Source: Pseudomonadota bacterium
GTDB taxonomy: Bacteria; Pseudomonadota; Alphaproteobacteria; Acetobacterales; Acetobacteraceae
NCBI GenBank assembly: GCA_021805485.1
Contig: JAJZFF010000632.1
Location: forward strand, 1-10,398
Direction of reading: 5' to 3'
DNA: 10,398 nt
The position numbers and the translations under genes are program-made. Positions within the stretch are counted from its first letter, which is position 1. Every line of letters starts with the position of its first letter. Positions 6,038 through 10,398 of the stretch are shown here, in pieces. The notes under the pieces were generated by a model, which was given only the letters and a program-made list of their open reading frames with translations, was not told the DNA's origin and did no database searches.

Positions 6038-7999
6038 ATGGACGCCTTCGACCCGATATCGGCACAGCGTGACCGGCGCGGCCCTCTCGGCCTCGATGAG
6101 GCAACTCTGGCGCCGTTGCGGCGCGCCGGGCCGAAACTCCAGCCGGCGCTGACGGCGGCGCTCGGGCGGCTCTATGCCGGCCTCCCGGCCGCGACCGCGG
6201 CGCGGGACGGGCTGCAGGCGCATCTGGCCCGCGTCGCCACCGGCGCGTTCGATGCCGAGCATGCCGGCGCGGCCGCCGCCATCGCCGCGGCCCACGCGCG
6301 GCTCGAGCTCGAACCGGCCTGGCTGATCGGCGGCTACGCGCGGATCATGGCCGACCTCCTCGCCGCGCTGGCCAGCGGGCCCACGCCCGTGCTGCGGCGC
6401 GGCCCCAGCCAGACCGAGACGGTGGCGGCGCAGCGGGCGCTGACCTTGGCGCTGATGTTCGATCTCGAGACCGTGCTGTCCGCCTGGTGGGGGATGCGCG
6501 AATCGGCGGCGCGCGGCGCCTTCGATGCTGCGCTCGGCCGCCTCGACGAGAAAGTGACCGACACGGTGAAGAGTGTCGCCGGCTATTCGCAGGATCTGGT
6601 TTCCAGCGCCGAGGCCATGGGCCGCACCGCCGGCGCCGTCGGCGCCGACGCCGCCACCGCGCGCGCGGCCGCCGAGGTTTCCCTCGGCGCGGCGCAGAGC
6701 GTCGCCGCCGCGGTCGAGGAGCTGCACGCCTCGATCGCCGAGATCTCGAGCCAGGTCGGCCGCTCCGCCGAGACCGCCCGCAGCGCCGTCGGGCGCATGG
6801 AGGAGGCGCGGGCGGTCGTCGATCAGCTCGGCCACGCGGCCGACGAGATCGGCACCGTGGTGGCGTTCATCGCCGGCATCGCCGGGCAGACCAACCTGCT
6901 CGCCCTCAACGCCACCATCGAGGCGGCGCGCGCCGGCGCCGCGGGCAAGGGCTTCGCCGTGGTGGCGAGCGAGGTGAAGGCGCTGGCCGGGCAGGCGGCC
7001 CGCTCGGCGGAGGATATCGCCACGCGGATCCAGCACATCCAGGACGTCGCGGGCTCGACCAACAATGCCATCGCCCGCGCAGCCGAGACCATCACCGCGA
7101 TGGAGCGCATCGCCGTCGCCGTTGCCGCGGCGGTGGAGCAGCAGGAGGGGGCGACGCGCGAGATTTCCCGCCACGTCGCCGATACCGCCGGCCGCGCCAA
7201 CGAGGTCGGCACGCTGATGGAGACGGTCACCGGGCGCGTCGGGGCGGCGACCGAGGCCGCCGAGACCGTGCGCGCGGCGGCGCGGCAGATGGACGAGGTG
7301 CTGAACGGGCTCGGCGGATTGCTGACGAAGGCGGTTCGCACCTCCTCGGACGTCGCCAACCGCCGGCATGCGCGCCGCCGCGCCCTGATGCTCGAGACCG
7401 AGCTCGCCTTCGGTCGCGAGAGCGGACCGGCGACGCTGACCGATCTCTCCGAGCATGGCGCCCACGTCACCACCCGCCTCGGCGCGCCCATCGGCGCGCG
7501 TGGCGTGCTGACCATTCCGAACACCAGCCACCGGGTCGACGCGACCCTGGTCGCGGCCACCGACGGCGCGCTGAGCCTCCGCTTCGAGGGCGACGGGCTG
7601 GCCAGCGCGGTGGTGGATCAGCTCGCCGCCGCCGGCATCGCGCGCATGATCGAGGTCACGATCGGCGACCATCGCGCCTACGTGAAACGCGTCGCCGACG
7701 CGGTGGCGGGCACGCAGGCGGTGAAGGCGGCGGCGCTGCCGACCCACCACACCTGCCGTCTCGGCCGCTGGTATGACGGCGTCGCCGACGAGGCGCTGGT
7801 GGCGCTGCCCGCGTTCCAGGCCCTGGCCGGGCCACATCAGGCGGTGCACGATGCCGGGCGGGCGACGCTGAAGGCGTTGGAGGCCGGCGATGCCGACGGT
7901 GCGCGCACCCATCTCGCCGCGCTCGAACGCCTGTCGGAGGGCGTCGTCGCGGCGCTGCGGGAGCTCGGCAGCCAGTACGCCGGCCGCCACGCCGCCTGA
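6038..7999 (+). CDS. Soluble chemoreceptor: globin sensor - MCP - PilZ - CZB
   Basis: The 653-residue protein has no membrane segments. Residues about 15-155 fit a globin-coupled sensor domain: [17 protein letters not shown] (84-100) matches the HemAT-type stretch around the proximal haem histidine, here His86. Residues about 165-430 are a methyl-accepting signalling coiled coil, with the conserved tip from about 277 to 317 ([18 protein letters not shown], then [13 protein letters not shown]) that docks CheA/CheW. Residues about 441-518 fit PilZ, the c-di-GMP binder: an Arg cluster with RxxxR (442-447) and DLSEHG (469-474). Residues about 540-640 fit CZB, the chemoreceptor zinc-binding domain: His545, HxxCxLGxWY with Cys573, and His600/His604 as likely ligands. 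I infer a cytoplasmic receptor that integrates oxygen or redox, c-di-GMP and zinc or oxidant signals. No C-terminal CheR-tether pentapeptide is seen. No che genes are nearby. Confidence 0.92.
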   Translation: MDAFDPISAQRDRRGPLGLDEATLAPLRRAGPKLQPALTAALGRLYAGLPAATAARDGLQAHLARVATGAFDAEHAGAAAAIAAAHARLELEPAWLIGGYARIMADLLAALASGPTPVLRRGPSQTETVAAQRALTLALMFDLETVLSAWWGMRESAARGAFDAALGRLDEKVTDTVKSVAGYSQDLVSSAEAMGRTAGAVGADAATARAAAEVSLGAAQSVAAAVEELHASIAEISSQVGRSAETARSAVGRMEEARAVVDQLGHAADEIGTVVAFIAGIAGQTNLLALNATIEAARAGAAGKGFAVVASEVKALAGQAARSAEDIATRIQHIQDVAGSTNNAIARAAETITAMERIAVAVAAAVEQQEGATREISRHVADTAGRANEVGTLMETVTGRVGAATEAAETVRAAARQMDEVLNGLGGLLTKAVRTSSDVANRRHARRRALMLETELAFGRESGPATLTDLSEHGAHVTTRLGAPIGARGVLTIPNTSHRVDATLVAATDGALSLRFEGDGLASAVVDQLAAAGIARMIEVTIGDHRAYVKRVADAVAGTQAVKAAALPTHHTCRLGRWYDGVADEALVALPAFQALAGPHQAVHDAGRATLKALEAGDADGARTHLAALERLSEGVVAALRELGSQYAGRHAA

Positions 8000-8008
8000 G
8001 CGGCGGCG
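7990..8008. terminator. GC-rich hairpin over the chemoreceptor stop codon
   Basis: CGCCGCC (7990-7996) pairs perfectly with GGCGGCG (8002-8008) around a five-base loop that contains the TGA stop (7997-7999). It lies in the 27-base gap between two convergent genes and could stop transcripts from the + side, and pobA transcripts from the other. There is no T-run, so an intrinsic terminator is only a possibility. Confidence 0.35.
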
Positions 8009-8026
8009 AGGCGCCGGGCCAGGACC

Positions 8027-9274
<1,248 letters not shown>

Positions 9275-9484
9275 TCATCGCGAGGCCGCCACTTCCCTGT
9301 CCAGGCCAAGGATTCCTGAAATCGGGACCATGCCGCTCCGATGCCGGCGCGCGCGGCGAAGCGCCCCCGCGACCGGTCCGCGCCAGGTCCGTCCACACCA
9401 GATCGGGCCGTGTCGGTCTGGTGGATGGCGGGCTGGTGCGCTGATCCCGGCCGGGCCCGCCGCCCCGCGTCGGGAGGTGCCGCC

Positions 9485-10108
9485 ATGAGCCATGTCCGCG
9501 AGCCGACGGTGAACCCGGTGCCGATCCTGGCGCTGCGCCCGACGCAGATCACCGTCGGCATGCGCGAGGTGGCGGAGAAGCGGACCCGCTGGCGCGAACT
9601 CGGCGACAGCAAGGGCGGGGCCTTTCTCGGCACGCACGTGATCCCGGTGATCCTCGGCCCGAAGCAGCGCCACTACGTCATCGACCACCACCATCTCGCC
9701 CGCGCGCTGCATGACGAGGGCGTGACGGACATCCTCGTCACGATCGTCGCCGATCTCACCGCGCTGGAGCGGGACGCGTTCTGGGTGGTGATGGACATCC
9801 GCGGCTGGATGCATCCGTTCGATGTGAACGGGCAGCGCCAGGACCGTGACGCGCTGCCGAAGAGCGTCGCCGACCTCCTCGACGATCCGTTCCGCTCGCT
9901 CGCCGGCGAGTTGCGCCGCGCCGGCGGCTTCGCCAAGGATACGACGCCGTTCAGCGAGTTCCTGTGGGCCGATTTCCTGCGCCGGCGGATGAAGCGCAAG
10001 GCGGTGGCGGCGGATTTCGAGGCGGCGCTGACGGAGGCGCTCGATCTCGCCCGCTCGGAGCACGCCGCCTATCTGCCGGGCTGGTGCGGCCCGTCGCACG
10101 GCGCCTGA
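9485..10108 (+). CDS. ParB-like protein (ParBc_2-type, function unknown)
   Basis: The 207-residue product resembles the ParB-like nuclease family ParBc_2. Typical blocks are LRPTQITVGMREVAEK (17-32), HVIPVILGPKQRHYVIDHHHLARAL (51-75), DAFWVVM (97-103), a Trp/His-Pro-Phe segment near 108-113 and the C-terminal PFSEFLWADFLRRR (155-168). Family members are often annotated as chromosome-partitioning nucleases, but they lack the helix-turn-helix centromere-binding domain of true ParB. Here DHHHLARAL takes the place of the GERRxxA box of ParB. The start at ATG 9485 has GGAGG eight bases upstream; the frame is open 48 codons further upstream, but that part is Arg/Pro-rich and lacks a good start. It is divergent from pobA and 73 bases upstream of an amidase gene on the same strand. 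The true role, nuclease, CTPase-like or other, is unknown. Confidence 0.85.
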   Translation: MSHVREPTVNPVPILALRPTQITVGMREVAEKRTRWRELGDSKGGAFLGTHVIPVILGPKQRHYVIDHHHLARALHDEGVTDILVTIVADLTALERDAFWVVMDIRGWMHPFDVNGQRQDRDALPKSVADLLDDPFRSLAGELRRAGGFAKDTTPFSEFLWADFLRRRMKRKAVAADFEAALTEALDLARSEHAAYLPGWCGPSHGA

Positions 10109-10181
10109 TGCGCCGCGCCGCTGCGACCGCTCGGGCTGCCACCCCTCGGGCTGCGGCCCATCAGGCGGAGCAAAGGAAGCC

Positions 10182-10398
10182 ATGACCGATCTCGCCGACC
10201 AGTCTGCCACCGATCTCGTCGCCGCCTACCGGCGCCGGGCGCTGTCCCCGGTCGAGGTGACCGAGGCGGTGCTCGCCCGAATCGAGGCCAGTGAGCCGGC
10301 GCTGCACGCGCTCTACCTGCCGGACCCGGCCGGGGCGCGCGCCGCGGCGCGGCTTTCGGAGGCTCGCTGGCGGGAGGGTGCGCCGGCCGGGCCGATCG
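10182..10398 (+). CDS. Amidase signature family protein, N-terminal part only
   Basis: Only the first 72 codons lie in the window. The product begins MTDLADQSATDLVAAYRRR, then LSPVEVTEAVLARIEASEPALHA, ARLSEARWREG and PAGPI. This is the usual N-terminal helix region of amidases of the GatA/AtzF type: a L-x-A-Y segment, the SPVEV box, RIEA, and the start of the G-PLdGvP block that precedes the catalytic lysine. The Ser-cisSer-Lys catalytic residues would lie beyond the right edge, so substrate class cannot be told. AAGGAAG ends three bases before ATG 10182 and is a plausible ribosome site. It follows the ParB-like gene by 73 bases, a gap holding two copies of CTCGGGCTGC (10130-10139 and 10145-10154). 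Confidence 0.85.
   Translation, partial: MTDLADQSATDLVAAYRRRALSPVEVTEAVLARIEASEPALHALYLPDPAGARAAARLSEARWREGAPAGPI

Noticed and set aside
5855..7990. A 711-codon open frame on the minus strand opposite the chemoreceptor
   Set aside because: Low-complexity Arg/Gly/His product; the + strand gene has four coherent domains and a start, so this is a shadow.

Overview
The window is about 10.4 kb of very GC-rich bacterial DNA with densely packed genes and no RNA genes, CRISPR array or intact insertion sequence that I can see. A MipZ-type division ATPase is essentially an alphaproteobacterial marker. The small exported protein at 2370-2693 recalls short families of the Acetobacteraceae, so I infer an alphaproteobacterium, probably in or near the Acetobacteraceae/Rhodospirillales. 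That placement rests on gene content alone.

Layout. A small two-helix membrane protein on + (2-478, possibly truncated at the edge) runs tail to tail into five genes on the minus strand: mipZ (480-1373), a YgiD/DODA-type extradiol dioxygenase (1509-2309), a 107-residue exported protein (2370-2693), a 642-residue PAS-PAS protein with apparent inactive GGDEF- and EAL-like halves (2798-4726), and a lipoprotein of unknown function (4830-5555). A 482-base gene-free stretch follows, holding a 67-base relic similar to the 5' end of the PAS gene. Next comes a + strand soluble chemoreceptor (6038-7999) that I read as globin sensor, MCP signalling domain, PilZ and CZB. It runs tail to tail into pobA, 4-hydroxybenzoate 3-monooxygenase (minus, 8027-9196). 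Divergent from pobA is a ParB-like (ParBc_2-type) gene (9485-10108), followed by the first 72 codons of an amidase that runs off the right edge (10182-10398).

How the parts relate. This is mixed chromosomal content, not one pathway. The clearest theme is cyclic-di-GMP linked sensing. The chemoreceptor combines a haem/oxygen module, a c-di-GMP binding module and a zinc module. The neighbouring PAS protein looks like a diguanylate cyclase/phosphodiesterase that has lost both active sites. PobA makes protocatechuate from 4-hydroxybenzoate, but no pobR or protocatechuate-cleavage genes are visible. MipZ normally works with the chromosomal ParB; the ParB-like gene here is of another type and is probably not its partner.

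Small-scale structure worth attention: a 17-base perfect palindrome containing both stop codons of the first convergent gene pair, a GC hairpin over the chemoreceptor stop codon, a 51-base imperfect palindrome upstream of mipZ, a 24-base tandem duplication that duplicates a stop codon, and a hexamer repeat inside a lipoprotein signal peptide.
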